Translations under genes and position numbers: made by a program
Notes under the pieces: model-generated
Told to the model about the DNA's origin: nothing
What the model saw: only the letters and a program-made list of their open reading frames with translations
Databases searched by the model: none
Part shown: positions 1 through 8,596 of the stretch, one piece after another
How the letters are laid out: each line of letters begins with the position of its first letter
How positions within the stretch are numbered: position 1 is the stretch's first letter
Source: MWAR01 sp036567845
GTDB taxonomy: Bacteria; Muiribacteriota; Ozemobacteria; Ozemobacterales; Ozemobacteraceae
Length of the DNA stretch: 39,851 nucleotides
Assembly: GCA_036567845.1 (NCBI GenBank)
Contig: DATCTT010000135.1
Coordinates: 1-39,851, forward strand
Direction: 5' to 3'

Positions 1-69
1 GTGCCGGCCTCCGCAGCCGTGCCGGCGGAGGTTGCCAAGCCCGCACCGATTCAGGGTATGAATAAATAA
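1..69 (+). CDS. 3' end of an unidentified upstream gene (partial)
   Basis: Reading from base 1 gives 22 codons and then a TAA at 67-69. The tail is rich in Ala, Pro and Val and ends in GMNK, and third positions are GC-rich like the neighbouring genes. The other two forward frames also stay open to about base 60, so the frame is a judgement based on codon composition. A strong hairpin follows 30 bases later, as expected after a gene end. The family cannot be told from so short a low-complexity tail. Confidence 0.4.
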   Translation: MPASAAVPAEVAKPAPIQGMNK

Positions 70-98
70 AGATATAATAACATAAGGTTCGAATGTTT

Positions 99-130
99 TT
101 GTGGGGGCGGTTTTCAAACCGCCCCCACAA
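99..130 (+). terminator. Perfect hairpin, likely terminator / intergenic palindrome
   Basis: The two 15-base arms (99-113 and 116-130) are perfectly complementary around a 2-base centre. The core is GTGGGGGCGG and its complement. It follows the partial gene ending at 69. A short T-run precedes the stem at 96-100, but no T-run follows it on the plus strand. A related palindrome occurs at 18060-18090, so this may be a dispersed intergenic repeat that also acts as a terminator. Confidence 0.6.
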
Positions 131-178
131 CTATCATGGGAGGCATCGATCCGATTGCACATGATGAGCCGAAAATTG

Positions 179-187
179 TGATATCAT
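179..187 (+). promoter_or_regulatory. Candidate extended -10 promoter for the aminotransferase gene
   Basis: TGA-TATCAT fits an extended -10 element (TGN followed by a one-mismatch TATAAT) about 60 bases before the aminotransferase start. A TTGCAC at 155-160 lies too far upstream (21 bp) to be an ideal -35. The assignment is by eye only. Confidence 0.35.
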
Positions 188-248
188 GGCGATGTGACAC
201 CGCACAGAACGGTGCAGAGTATCATGTACAGGGAAAAGGAGCGGAAGG

Positions 249-1541
249 ATGGAAGGCATGAGATACGCTAAACGGGTGGATATGCTGTCGCCCAGCTCGA
301 TCCGGCAGATGATGGCGATCGCGAAGAAGCTGATCAGCGAAGGAAAGACGGTCTATGAGCTGAACATCGGCCAGCCCGATATCAAATGTATCCCGGTCTT
401 CCCCGAGGCTATCGCCGAGCGTGCACGCGAAGGGCACCTGGGCTACTCCCCGTTCATCGGTGAAAAATTCCTGCGTGAGACATTCGCCCGGTATCTCAAC
501 GCCTATTTCGGCCGGAACAAGCGTCGCCACCTCGTCATCGACACAGAGAACGTGCTCGTCACCTGTGGTGCCTCCCAGGCGCTCACGAACACCTTCCTCG
601 CCATCTGCGAACCCGGCGAGGAAGTGCTGTGCATCGAGCCGTTCTTTTCGCCTTACAGCGGCTTTCTGGCCGTTTCGGGCGGTGTGCTCAAGACCGTCCC
701 CACCTTCGCCGAACAGGGCTTCGTCCTGCCTCCCGACGATGTCATCGAGAAGCAGATCGGTCCGAAAACCCGCGCGATCCTTTTCAACAGCCCCTGCAAC
801 CCCTCTGGCAAGATTTTCACGCCCGACGAGGTGACCCGCCTCGCGAAACTCGCGATCAAACACGACCTGTTCCTCATCGCCGACGAGGTCTACCGCGAGA
901 TGATTCTCGGCGACGAGGAGGCGTTCAGCGTGCTCCAGGTCGAGCTCCCCGGCGAGCAGATGGAGTCGCTGATGAACCGTATCATCGTCATCGACTCGGC
1001 CAGCAAGAGCTTCTCTCTCTGCGGCGCCCGCGTCGGCTTCGTCGTCGCCCGTGCCCCGATTATCCAGAAGATCGCAATGGTTCAAGCACATACCGTTGCA
1101 AGCGTCTCCGACGTGCTCCAGTATGGCGTCGCGCGGGCCTACGATTATGTGCTCGGCCATCCCGAGTTCTTCGCCGAGATGCGGAAGATCTATCGCGACC
1201 GCCTCGATGCGGCGATGGAGGCTATCAGGGAATACATGCCCTGGGTCGTCGCTCCGCGGCCGTCCGGCGCGTTCTATCTGATGATCCAGTTCCCCGGCAT
1301 CGAGGACATCAACGATTTCGCACTGTTCCTGCTCGAAAAGTTCAACATCGGCACAGAAACCGTCTGCATCACCCCCGCGATGAGCTTCTACCAGACGCCC
1401 GGTCGGGGCACGAACGAGGTGCGCCTCGCCCTCGTCGTCGATCCCGAGAAGATCCGGCGCAGCATCTTCATTATCGCCGAGGCCTGCAAGGTCTACAAGG
1501 CCCGTCTCACGAATCACAAGGGCCTCCACGCCCTCGCCTGA
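249..1541 (+). CDS. PLP-dependent class I/II aminotransferase
   Basis: This 430-residue fold-type I aminotransferase (aspartate-aminotransferase-like family) transfers amino groups through pyridoxal phosphate in the cytoplasm. Visible motifs are GQPD (41-44), NPSG (184-187), DEVY (212-215) and the PLP-lysine block SASKSFSLCGARVGF (250-264, Schiff-base Lys253). GAFYLM follows further on, and near the C-terminus NEVRLA holds the carboxylate-binding Arg. It is about 30 residues longer than typical family members, partly from the loop after DEVY. ATG 249 has an AAGGAG six bases upstream; the in-frame ATG at 258 is less well placed. The SRAP gene follows after 12 bases. Substrate specificity cannot be told from the sequence. 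Confidence 0.93.
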   Translation: MEGMRYAKRVDMLSPSSIRQMMAIAKKLISEGKTVYELNIGQPDIKCIPVFPEAIAERAREGHLGYSPFIGEKFLRETFARYLNAYFGRNKRRHLVIDTENVLVTCGASQALTNTFLAICEPGEEVLCIEPFFSPYSGFLAVSGGVLKTVPTFAEQGFVLPPDDVIEKQIGPKTRAILFNSPCNPSGKIFTPDEVTRLAKLAIKHDLFLIADEVYREMILGDEEAFSVLQVELPGEQMESLMNRIIVIDSASKSFSLCGARVGFVVARAPIIQKIAMVQAHTVASVSDVLQYGVARAYDYVLGHPEFFAEMRKIYRDRLDAAMEAIREYMPWVVAPRPSGAFYLMIQFPGIEDINDFALFLLEKFNIGTETVCITPAMSFYQTPGRGTNEVRLALVVDPEKIRRSIFIIAEACKVYKARLTNHKGLHALA

Positions 1542-1553
1542 TCCGAAATCATC

Positions 1554-2216
1554 ATGTGCGGGCGGTTCAGCCTCATCGCCACCTGGCAGTCTCTGCTGGA
1601 TGCGATGAAAGCCGAACCGCCCGTTCCCTATGCCCCCCGCGAAGAGATCTTCCCCTCACAGCCCGTCCTCATTCTCCGGCGGAATGAGCAATCGAAACGT
1701 TCGGAGTTCACCCACGTGCTCTGGGGCTTCATTCCTGCCTGGAGCACCGACGATTGGCCTGCGAAGCCGATGATCAATGCCCGTTCGGAAACGGTCACGG
1801 AGAAACGGTCGTTCTGCACGGCATTCCGGCGCCGGCGATGCCTGATTCCCGCCACCGGCTGGTTCGAATGGAAAATCGAGGCCGGCCGGAAGCACCGGTG
1901 GGAGTTTCACCGCCGCGACGGTGGTATCTTCGCTTTTGCCGGCCTCTGGGAATGCCTCGTGACTCCCAGGATCGGCGAAATCGAGACCTGCGCGATCCTC
2001 ACCACTTCGGCTAACGAACTTGCAGCCCCCATCCACGACCGCATGCCCTGCATCATCCCCCCCGACCGCTACGAGGAGTGGCTCGGTCCCGGCGAGGAAG
2101 TCTACGATTCCTCCGAACTCCGTTCACTTCACAGCCTGCTGCGTCCGCCCTCCGCTGCCCTCCTCACCGCCTCCCCCTCACGCGGCTACACCCCACCGCT
2201 GCCTCTCGGGGAATGA
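1554..2216 (+). CDS. SRAP-family DNA-protein crosslink protein (YedK/HMCES-like)
   Basis: SRAP proteins cap abasic sites in single-stranded DNA by forming a thiazolidine crosslink through Cys2 after loss of the initiator Met. All expected active-site residues are visible: MCGRFSL at the N-terminus (Cys2), Asn75 in INARSET, Glu105 in GWFEW and His161 in HDRMP. The length of 220 residues is normal for the family. The start is fixed by the requirement for Cys2. There is no clear Shine-Dalgarno in the 12-base gap after the aminotransferase gene, so translation may be coupled to it. The last ~25 residues are Pro/Ser/Leu-rich and look like a disordered tail. No SOS box was recognised upstream. Confidence 0.95.
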   Translation: MCGRFSLIATWQSLLDAMKAEPPVPYAPREEIFPSQPVLILRRNEQSKRSEFTHVLWGFIPAWSTDDWPAKPMINARSETVTEKRSFCTAFRRRRCLIPATGWFEWKIEAGRKHRWEFHRRDGGIFAFAGLWECLVTPRIGEIETCAILTTSANELAAPIHDRMPCIIPPDRYEEWLGPGEEVYDSSELRSLHSLLRPPSAALLTASPSRGYTPPLPLGE

Positions 2217-2224
2217 TAAAAGAG

Positions 2225-2252
2225 TTCAGGTGTGAGTTATACATTATATAAT
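2225..2252 (+). promoter_or_regulatory. Candidate promoter of the low-GC hypothetical gene
   Basis: A perfect TATAAT lies at 2247-2252, and TTCAGG at 2225-2230 is a weak -35 match with a 16-bp spacer. Transcription would begin near 2259. A 23-codon reading frame (2265-2336) opens just downstream and overlaps the start of the main gene in another frame. Confidence 0.5.
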
Positions 2253-2307
2253 AGGGAGTGAAACATGTCTCGGGCGCATGGTTCCGGAAAAAAAGTGGAG
2301 GGGCAAT

Positions 2308-2886
2308 ATGTCATTCCCGATGCAGATGACGTTTGACGCATATCAGCAATATGGGGCTGAGCAGGATACCGTTCTTCGCATCGAGCAGGAGGAGTTCGAC
2401 GAACTGCTGAGAACAGGGACTTGCCGAACGAAAAATCACACCCTGGATGTCCCCATCCGCGGGCGAAGTCGTTGTCTTTTCTATGATGACGAAGGAATCG
2501 AGGGGGATTTCTACGATGATGCTGCAAAATTTGTGATCTCCGTTCTGAAACGAGCGGTTATTGGCATATACGATGATGGAACATGTACCGTGGATACCAC
2601 AACATCCATGCATGATCTGTTGTTTTCCGCTTTCGAAGCAAATTCCCCAGACCCCGACCAATGGGAGCGGAGGATCGAACGGATGAAAGCCGAAAAAGAT
2701 TTTGAAGCGCCTCTCCATCCTGGGTTTTGGAATAAAACCGAATATGTGGGAAGGGTTAGAACCTGTGATTGCGGAGAGCCCCTATGCGGCAGCGAATTTG
2801 CCTGGATCAAAAACGCGGTCTGTCTGGTGATATTCTCCACATCCTGTGATATCATCCGCAAATTCAAAACTTTTCCCTATCTGTGA
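2308..2886 (+). CDS. Hypothetical protein, low-GC orphan
   Basis: This 192-residue protein matches no family I can name. I chose ATG 2308 because GGAGGGG lies 4-5 bases upstream; an in-frame ATG at 2278 lacks such a site. The protein is acidic, has no signal peptide, and has a Cys-rich patch near the C-terminus (CDCGEPLCG) that could bind metal. A predicted beta-rich middle contains LFYDDEGIEGDFYDD. Codon use is visibly more AT-rich than in both neighbours (many AAA, GAA, TTT and ATA-type codons), which suggests recent acquisition. It has its own promoter upstream and an AT/TG dinucleotide tract downstream, so it looks like an independent insertion. Confidence 0.7.
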   Translation: MSFPMQMTFDAYQQYGAEQDTVLRIEQEEFDELLRTGTCRTKNHTLDVPIRGRSRCLFYDDEGIEGDFYDDAAKFVISVLKRAVIGIYDDGTCTVDTTTSMHDLLFSAFEANSPDPDQWERRIERMKAEKDFEAPLHPGFWNKTEYVGRVRTCDCGEPLCGSEFAWIKNAVCLVIFSTSCDIIRKFKTFPYL

Positions 2887-2914
2887 TATGCCGTCCCATT
2901 TTCGAGCAGAAGCC

Positions 2915-2947
2915 AATATATAATATACATATATATATGTGTGTGTG
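2915..2947. repeat. Alternating AT/TG dinucleotide tract
   Basis: This is an uninterrupted purine-pyrimidine alternation running from (AT)n into (TG)n between the low-GC gene and the GIDE-like gene. It is an unusual composition in an otherwise GC-rich region. Such tracts can vary in length by slippage and can adopt unusual helical forms. Confidence 0.8.
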
Positions 2948-3022
2948 CCGTTTACACCTGTCTTGAAAAGCTTCGTTCCGGGGCGTAGGATCGATGGGAA
3001 ATTTTGGGAACGGAGATGAGTG

Positions 3023-3772
3023 ATGGGGTGTCTGGTGCGGGGGATCGTGGGGCTGGTATGCCTCGTGTCGCTTGTTCTTTCGGCGATGGGGTATCTCGGC
3101 ATGCAGATCGTCAACGAGGAGAAGGAGACGGCCGGCCGTCTGGCCCTCGAGGCGCCCGAGAAACGGCTCGATGAGGCACTGCGCCAGGATGGCCCGGCAT
3201 GGGTCAAGGGACGCATCGACATCGCTTCCGGGGCGACTCCGCTGGTCTGCGGGGCGCAGAGCTGCCTCTGGCGGCGGACCGAACGGTATGAAATGCTTGC
3301 CGAGGATATCAAGGCGGGGGGGGCCTGGACGAAACGGTTCGCCTTGCGCAAGGTGAAAGACGAAAAAATCGGGGTGGCGTTCGATCTCGTCGCCGATTCC
3401 GCCAGACTTCGATTCGGGGACTGGCTCGGCATCGTCCCCGCCGAGGATCTGCTGCAGACCCGCCACGACCAGGCCCCGCTCCTGCAGGAGGTTCCCGAGA
3501 GCCTGCCGGCTTCTGCTGCCGCCGCGTGGCAGGTGAAGGAACGGTTTCTGCTTCCCGATCAGGAGGTCTGGCTGCTCGCATCGTTCACGGCCGGGAAAGC
3601 CCTCGGGTATGTGAACGGAAGCATCTATATGACCGGCCTCGGACCCCGGCGGTTCGCTCAGGAGATCGGAGCCATGGGCGAGACGGCATCGAACCTGCGT
3701 TGGCTCTTTCTTGCCGGCGTCGTCATCCCGATCCTGTATTTTGGCTTCCTGATCTTGAAACGGACGTCATGA
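3023..3772 (+). CDS. Two-TM membrane protein, GIDE-domain-like
   Basis: This 249-residue protein has an N-terminal membrane helix (about 4-27) and a C-terminal one (about 228-246) flanking a soluble domain. The layout and the segment WVKGRID (60-66) followed by VCGAQSCLWRRTERYE (75-90) resemble the GIDE domain of the MULAN/MAPL family, in which a beta-rich inter-membrane domain sits between two helices. Bacterial GIDE proteins lack the RING finger and their function is unknown; none is seen here either. ATG 3023 is preferred over GTG 3020 because GGAG at 3012-3015 is seven bases from the ATG. A predicted promoter for serS lies in its last codons. Confidence 0.6.
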   Translation: MGCLVRGIVGLVCLVSLVLSAMGYLGMQIVNEEKETAGRLALEAPEKRLDEALRQDGPAWVKGRIDIASGATPLVCGAQSCLWRRTERYEMLAEDIKAGGAWTKRFALRKVKDEKIGVAFDLVADSARLRFGDWLGIVPAEDLLQTRHDQAPLLQEVPESLPASAAAAWQVKERFLLPDQEVWLLASFTAGKALGYVNGSIYMTGLGPRRFAQEIGAMGETASNLRWLFLAGVVIPILYFGFLILKRTS

Positions 3773-3783
3773 CGCGGTACACT
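3755..3783 (+). promoter_or_regulatory. Candidate sigma70 promoter for serS
   Basis: TTGAAA (3755-3760) and TACACT (3778-3783) are separated by 17 bp, both close to consensus. The transcript would start about 75 bases before the serS ATG. A hairpin with 7-bp arms (3794-3800 and 3809-3815) would lie in the leader. Confidence 0.45.
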
Positions 3784-3866
3784 GCGTCCACGGCGGGCGA
3801 TGCATGATTCGCCCGGCGTATCAGGATGATCATCCCGAGAATTCCAGTCACTCCCAGGAGACGAGC

Positions 3867-5261
3867 ATGCTTGACATCAAATGGATCCGCGCAAACCCCG
3901 ACGGTCTCAAGGCGAACCTGATCAGGCGCTGTGACGTCGATTTCTCCGACCCGGCCGTCGTCAGCCTGCTCCAGAAGGCTGGCGTGGAACCGAAGCGTTC
4001 GAAGGCCGCCATCGAAGCCCTTCTGCCGCATGCCGCCTCGGTCCCCTTCGCGAAACTCGCACCCCTCGAAGCCCTCGATGCCGAGAGGCGCAACGCTGTT
4101 TTCGAAGTCGAGCAGCTCAAGGCGAAACGCAACCAGGCCTCGATGGAGATCGCCAAGCGCAAACAGGCGAAGCAGCCGGCTGATGATATATTAGCTGAAA
4201 TGAAATCCGTCTCTGATCAGATCAAGAGTCTCGACGAGAAAGTCGCTGGGTTTGACGCAAAACTCGAAGAGATCCTGATGACGCTGCCGAACATCCTCAA
4301 TGCCGCAGTGCCAGCCGGAGGCGGCGACGAGGAAAACGTCGAGATCCGCCGTGTCGGCAAGCCTGCGACGTTCGGGTTCCAGCCCAGGGATCACGTCGAT
4401 GTCGCGACGAAGCTCGGCATCGTCGATTTCGACCGCGCCGTGAAGATCGCCGGAGCCCGTTTTTCGGTACTCAGCGGTGACGGCGCCCGTCTCGAACGTG
4501 CTCTGACCACCTTCATGCTCGACCTCCACACCGGCGAGCACGGATACCGCGAAGTCTGGACCCCCTACATGGTGAACGCGAACGCGATGCGCGGCACCGG
4601 CCAGCTTCCCAAGTTCGAGGCCGATCTGTTCAAACTTCAAAATACGGACTACTATCTTATTCCGACCGCCGAAGTGCCCGTCACGAACCTGTATGCCGGT
4701 GAGATTCTTCCGGAATCCGCTCTCACGATGAAGATGACGGCCTACACGCCCTGCTTCCGGAGCGAAGCGGGCAGCTATGGCAAGGACACCCGCGGCCTCA
4801 TCCGGCAGCATCAGTTCGACAAGGTCGAGCTGGTCAAATATGCCCATCCCGACAAGTCCTACGAGGAGCTCGAAGCGCTTCTCGCCAATGCCGAGGAGGT
4901 GCTCAAGCGCCTCGGCCTGGCCTACCGCGTCGTCACCCTTTCCTCGGGTGATATCGGTTTCTCATCGGCGAAAACCTACGACATCGAGGTCTGGCTGCCG
5001 TCCCAGAACTGCTTCCGCGAGATCAGCTCGTGCAGCAACTTCGAGGATTTCCAGGCCCGCCGGGCGAATATCCGGTTCAAAGGGGAAGGGAAGGGGGCCA
5101 AGACCGGCTATGTCCACACCCTCAATGGCTCCGGCCTCGCCGTCGGCCGCACCTGGGTCGCCATCATGGAAAATTTCCAGGACGTAGGTGGCCGGGTCTG
5201 CATTCCGAACGTCCTGCGCCCATACATGGGGGGCAAGACCCACATCGAGCCGGCTGCCTGA
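3867..5261 (+). CDS. serS: Seryl-tRNA synthetase
   Basis: This class II synthetase charges tRNA-Ser with serine in the cytoplasm. The N-terminal coiled-coil arm that grips the tRNA runs to about residue 140. Catalytic motifs follow: TAEVP (267-271) for serine binding, motif 2 starting at FRSEAG (297) and continuing into RGLIRQHQF, and motif 3 GSGLAVGRTW (421-430). At 464 residues it is about 40 longer than usual. The extra length is a helical insertion at about 27-66, before the LDAERR segment that normally follows the first 25 residues. ATG 3867 has AGGAG six bases upstream and gives the canonical start MLDIKWIR. A TATA islet occurs at 4186-4191. Confidence 0.98.
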   Translation: MLDIKWIRANPDGLKANLIRRCDVDFSDPAVVSLLQKAGVEPKRSKAAIEALLPHAASVPFAKLAPLEALDAERRNAVFEVEQLKAKRNQASMEIAKRKQAKQPADDILAEMKSVSDQIKSLDEKVAGFDAKLEEILMTLPNILNAAVPAGGGDEENVEIRRVGKPATFGFQPRDHVDVATKLGIVDFDRAVKIAGARFSVLSGDGARLERALTTFMLDLHTGEHGYREVWTPYMVNANAMRGTGQLPKFEADLFKLQNTDYYLIPTAEVPVTNLYAGEILPESALTMKMTAYTPCFRSEAGSYGKDTRGLIRQHQFDKVELVKYAHPDKSYEELEALLANAEEVLKRLGLAYRVVTLSSGDIGFSSAKTYDIEVWLPSQNCFREISSCSNFEDFQARRANIRFKGEGKGAKTGYVHTLNGSGLAVGRTWVAIMENFQDVGGRVCIPNVLRPYMGGKTHIEPAA

Positions 5262-5262
5262 C

Positions 5263-6255
5263 ATGCAGACCTCCGTCTCAACGCTGATCGAGAGCTTGCT
5301 TCACGCGCACGACCGGTTCCCGGAGCAAGAAGTACGGGAACTCGTCGCGCGGCGTGATGATGCGATCGAGCCCCTGCTCGACCTGCTCCGCACATCTGTC
5401 ACAGAGCCTGAAACGGTTTCAGGGGCGGATTTCATGGGCCATATCTACGCGGCGATGATTCTTGCCTCATTCCGCGAGAGAAGAACCCATCCACTGCTTC
5501 TCGAAAGCCTGAAGACGAGGGATGAACATCTGCTGATGCACGTATGGGGCGGAATGATGCTCGATTACATGCCCCGCCTGCTCGCGATGACAGCTGGCCC
5601 TGATCTGACGGGCCTGATCGCACTTGCCGATGACGAGGCGAACCTCGAGATTGTGCGGGAACTCGCCCTCGAAGCTCTCGGCTGCCTCGTCGCGCGCGGC
5701 GATACACCCCGTGCCCCGATCGTCGAGCTGATCCGGCGCCTGTTGACGCGCCCGCGTTCCCGGAAGGAGGAGCATTTTGTCACGATGCTCGCCATGGTGG
5801 CTGCCGATATCCATCCCGGTGAACTGTTGGACGACATCGCGATGCAGATCACGGCCGGCAATATCGATGGGGAGTATCTCTCCCTCGATGAGCTTCGGCT
5901 CATGGCGGACGAGCCCGTGGAAAAGGTTCTCCAACGCACCCGCGAAAGCATCACGATGACGTTTTTTGGGGATGTCGTTGCCGAGATGTCCGGATGGGAC
6001 TGCTTCAATGAGGAACAGGTCCGACGTGAAGACCAGGAGCGGCGTGAAGCGATGAGGAGCTTCTTCGAGCCGCCCCCGGACCTGCCGGTGTTCGATGAGG
6101 AGCCGGCAGACCCCAACGCCGACATCGAGGATGCCGAAATCAGCCTTCCGGGCCCCAAGGCCCGCCCTGCACGCGGCCCGGAAGCCGGCCGGAACGAACC
6201 CTGCCCCTGCGGAAGCGGGAAGAAATACAAAAAGTGCTGCGGACAGGGTTCTTGA
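5263..6255 (+). CDS. DUF1186 / SEC-C motif protein
   Basis: This 330-residue cytoplasmic protein has an all-alpha, HEAT-like N-terminal region (about 1-270) matching the DUF1186 type. Its C-terminal SEC-C zinc motif, RNEPCPCGSGKKYKKCCG (about 310-327), carries the Cys-X-Cys...Cys-Cys zinc ligands also found at the SecA C-terminus. An acidic/Pro-rich linker (about 270-305) separates the two. Proteins of this type have no firmly assigned role; the SEC-C tail binds zinc and may contact other proteins or ribosomes. ATG 5263 comes one base after the serS stop and lacks a Shine-Dalgarno, which points to translational coupling with serS. Confidence 0.88.
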   Translation: MQTSVSTLIESLLHAHDRFPEQEVRELVARRDDAIEPLLDLLRTSVTEPETVSGADFMGHIYAAMILASFRERRTHPLLLESLKTRDEHLLMHVWGGMMLDYMPRLLAMTAGPDLTGLIALADDEANLEIVRELALEALGCLVARGDTPRAPIVELIRRLLTRPRSRKEEHFVTMLAMVAADIHPGELLDDIAMQITAGNIDGEYLSLDELRLMADEPVEKVLQRTRESITMTFFGDVVAEMSGWDCFNEEQVRREDQERREAMRSFFEPPPDLPVFDEEPADPNADIEDAEISLPGPKARPARGPEAGRNEPCPCGSGKKYKKCCGQGS

Positions 6256-6272
6256 TATATATTATAAGAAAT

Positions 6273-8537
6273 ATGCGTAAATGGCCGCTGCTCGCGGCCG
6301 TTCTCTTTTTTGCTGCGCTGTTCACGGGCTGCTCGGGCCAGTCGGGAGGGCTGCCGCCGTTTTCCTATCCGATGCCGACCGACCTGACACTCTTGGGGTC
6401 GATCGACATTGGAGACGTGGCCCTACACCCTGATCTCGGCGGAGTGGTTCCCGTCGCCGGCGGGGCTTCACGACGGTCAGTGAGGGGCGCAATGCTGGAT
6501 CTGAGTGTCTTCCGGATCACCGTCGAGGATGACCCCGCCTATGCGGCGACCCCGGGCAAAACCGGAACGTTCGGTATTGCTTCGATCACCCTCCGGGACC
6601 AAATCGTCCTGCGGGCGCGCAGTTCCGAGCATTCCGGCTTCGTCCTCGAATGGATGGCGGCGGATCCGACCGTCCTGATCGGCACGAGACAGGCCCGGAT
6701 CACGATCTACTCGACGGCCCGTTCCTTCATCGCCCGGACCCTGCGGGACCGGTTCGGACGGCGCATCGACCCGGATCAGATCACCGACGGTGAAATCAGA
6801 ACCACGATCCTTGCCCTGACCGACGTGCTTGAACGCCACCCTGAAAAAATCGCGGGAGGCACTCGCCTCGACCAGGTCGCCGAGGTTCGGGCCGCCGTCG
6901 ATGCCGCAGCTGATGCCCTTGATGCCGCACAGCGCGGATATTACGCCCGGGAGTGGACGATCCTCGTCTACCAGGGCGGCGACAACTCCCTCTCAGATGT
7001 TCTCGAGGCCGATATCGAAGAGATGAAGCGGGCCGGCCCCCCCGCCGGGACGGCTGTCATCATCCAGAACGAAGACCGTGCCCTGGGCACGCGCCGGATG
7101 CTTCTGAAGGCCGGCTCGACGATCGAGCTCGGTCGAAAGAGCGACGTGAATGCTGCCGATCCGTCCGTTCTCGCCGATTTCATCTCCTGGGGCCACCGCG
7201 CGTTTCCGGCGCGGCGCATCGCCCTTATCATCGCCTCCCACGGAACGGGCTGGCGCCCCGCTTCGGTGCGATCGGCGCTGATCTCCGACGACACCTCGGC
7301 CGCGATGATGGATATTCCGGTTCTGAAAACCGCGATCGGGTACGGCATCACGGTTCCGGGCGGCGTGCGTCCGCTTGCGTTTCTGGGCTTCGATGCCTGT
7401 CTGATGGGGATGCTGGAAGTGGCCGCCGAGCTTCAGGGCGTGACGAAGGTGCTCGCCTTCTCGCAGGCGAACGAGCCCGCCCCCGGCTGGGAATACGAGC
7501 GGCTGTTCAAGGCCCTGTCCTCATCCGCTGCCCAGACAGATGGAATTGCCTTCGGGAAGGCGGTTGCGAATGCTTACAGGGATGCCTATGAATCACCTCC
7601 GCTTGCTGGGCTATATTCCGGCACCCTGTCCGTGATCGACATGGAAAAACTTCCAGGACTGATCACCCGGTTCGGCGCCTGGGCCACTGCCATCCGGGCG
7701 GACCTGCCGCTGAACCTCGCCGGGCTGAAGGGGGCGCGCGATGCCCTCGAAAACGCCCCGGACAACCTCACCGGCGCCGAACGATATCTCGTCCAGGCTT
7801 TTGAGCACCCCGACCAGCGCGATCTTCGCGACCTCGTGGCGAACCTCCGCACAACGTTCCCGAATGCGAATATTCAGGCAGATAATATGACATACTATAT
7901 AAACACCTCGCTCCCGGTGCCCGTGACCGTTCGGTTCGGAACCCGCTACCGCCGCGCAACCGGTTTGTCCGTCGCGTTCCCGGCGGAAGGGGAGTATGCA
8001 GGGTATCTTGGTCCCAATGGAAAACTACCGTATGCCAGCCTGGCTCTTTCCCAGGCAACCGAGTGGGACGAGCTGCTCGCGGCGATGAACGCATCGGGGT
8101 ACACCGCGCTGGTCGACGGCCGGAACCTGTTCGTGAAGCTGTCCTGGTCGGGTGCTTCCGATCTCGATCTCTACATCGGTGAACCCGACCCGGCGGCGCC
8201 GGCGGATTCCCAACGGATGATCTGGCATACCCCGTCTGCCGGCGCCCAGACTCCAAATGGTCGGTTCGGTCCGGATTCTGCCACGTCAGGCCTCCGGGAA
8301 GAGTCATGGACCGCTGCGACGAAGCTCCTCCCAGGGGTCTACCATATCGCGGCCCTGAACAGATCAGGCGGCACCGCCGTTCCGAGCTTCCGCATCTCGA
8401 CGCTTGCGACATCGACGACGATCGTGGGTGATTCCCTTCCCGCCGGTGGCCGTTTCCCCGCTGCCCGGGTCTCGGCATCCATGTCCGCCGTCACCATCGA
8501 GCCGATCCTCCCGGCACCGCCCTCCGACGAGGAGTGA
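6273..8537 (+). CDS. Clostripain-type (C11) cysteine protease lipoprotein
   Basis: The protein has 754 residues. The first 20 are a lipoprotein signal peptide ending in the lipobox FTGC (Cys20), so it is probably anchored in the outer or inner membrane. The peptidase core starts with WTILVYQGGDNSL (228-240) and carries the catalytic His in SHGTGW (His323) and Cys in GFDACLMG (Cys376), as in family C11/clan CD. The ~215 residues before the core are an uncharacterised N-terminal domain. The C-terminal ~130 residues, with LSWSGASDLDLYI and a late GVYHIAALN, look like a beta-sandwich of the pre-peptidase C-terminal type. ATG 6273 gives the signal peptide; the upstream in-frame codons overlap the preceding gene. 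Substrates are unknown. Confidence 0.88.
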   Translation: MRKWPLLAAVLFFAALFTGCSGQSGGLPPFSYPMPTDLTLLGSIDIGDVALHPDLGGVVPVAGGASRRSVRGAMLDLSVFRITVEDDPAYAATPGKTGTFGIASITLRDQIVLRARSSEHSGFVLEWMAADPTVLIGTRQARITIYSTARSFIARTLRDRFGRRIDPDQITDGEIRTTILALTDVLERHPEKIAGGTRLDQVAEVRAAVDAAADALDAAQRGYYAREWTILVYQGGDNSLSDVLEADIEEMKRAGPPAGTAVIIQNEDRALGTRRMLLKAGSTIELGRKSDVNAADPSVLADFISWGHRAFPARRIALIIASHGTGWRPASVRSALISDDTSAAMMDIPVLKTAIGYGITVPGGVRPLAFLGFDACLMGMLEVAAELQGVTKVLAFSQANEPAPGWEYERLFKALSSSAAQTDGIAFGKAVANAYRDAYESPPLAGLYSGTLSVIDMEKLPGLITRFGAWATAIRADLPLNLAGLKGARDALENAPDNLTGAERYLVQAFEHPDQRDLRDLVANLRTTFPNANIQADNMTYYINTSLPVPVTVRFGTRYRRATGLSVAFPAEGEYAGYLGPNGKLPYASLALSQATEWDELLAAMNASGYTALVDGRNLFVKLSWSGASDLDLYIGEPDPAAPADSQRMIWHTPSAGAQTPNGRFGPDSATSGLREESWTAATKLLPGVYHIAALNRSGGTAVPSFRISTLATSTTIVGDSLPAGGRFPAARVSASMSAVTIEPILPAPPSDEE

Positions 8538-8540
8538 ACG

Positions 8541-8576
8541 AAAAACGCCCCGGCCCACAGGGAGGGGGCCAGGGCG
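8541..8576 (-). terminator. Intrinsic terminator of the minus-strand secreted-protein gene
   Basis: Arms 8546-8556 and 8566-8576 pair over 11 positions with one mismatch. Read on the minus strand the stem is followed at once by five T residues (8545-8541). It lies between convergent genes, 20 bases past the stop at 8597. Confidence 0.75.
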
Positions 8577-8596
8577 CCTGGAAAAACGGAGGGGGG

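Noticed and set aside
222..1529. 435-codon minus-strand frame opposite the aminotransferase
   Set aside because: It is a shadow: the plus-strand protein has all aminotransferase motifs, and the antisense product has no recognisable domain.
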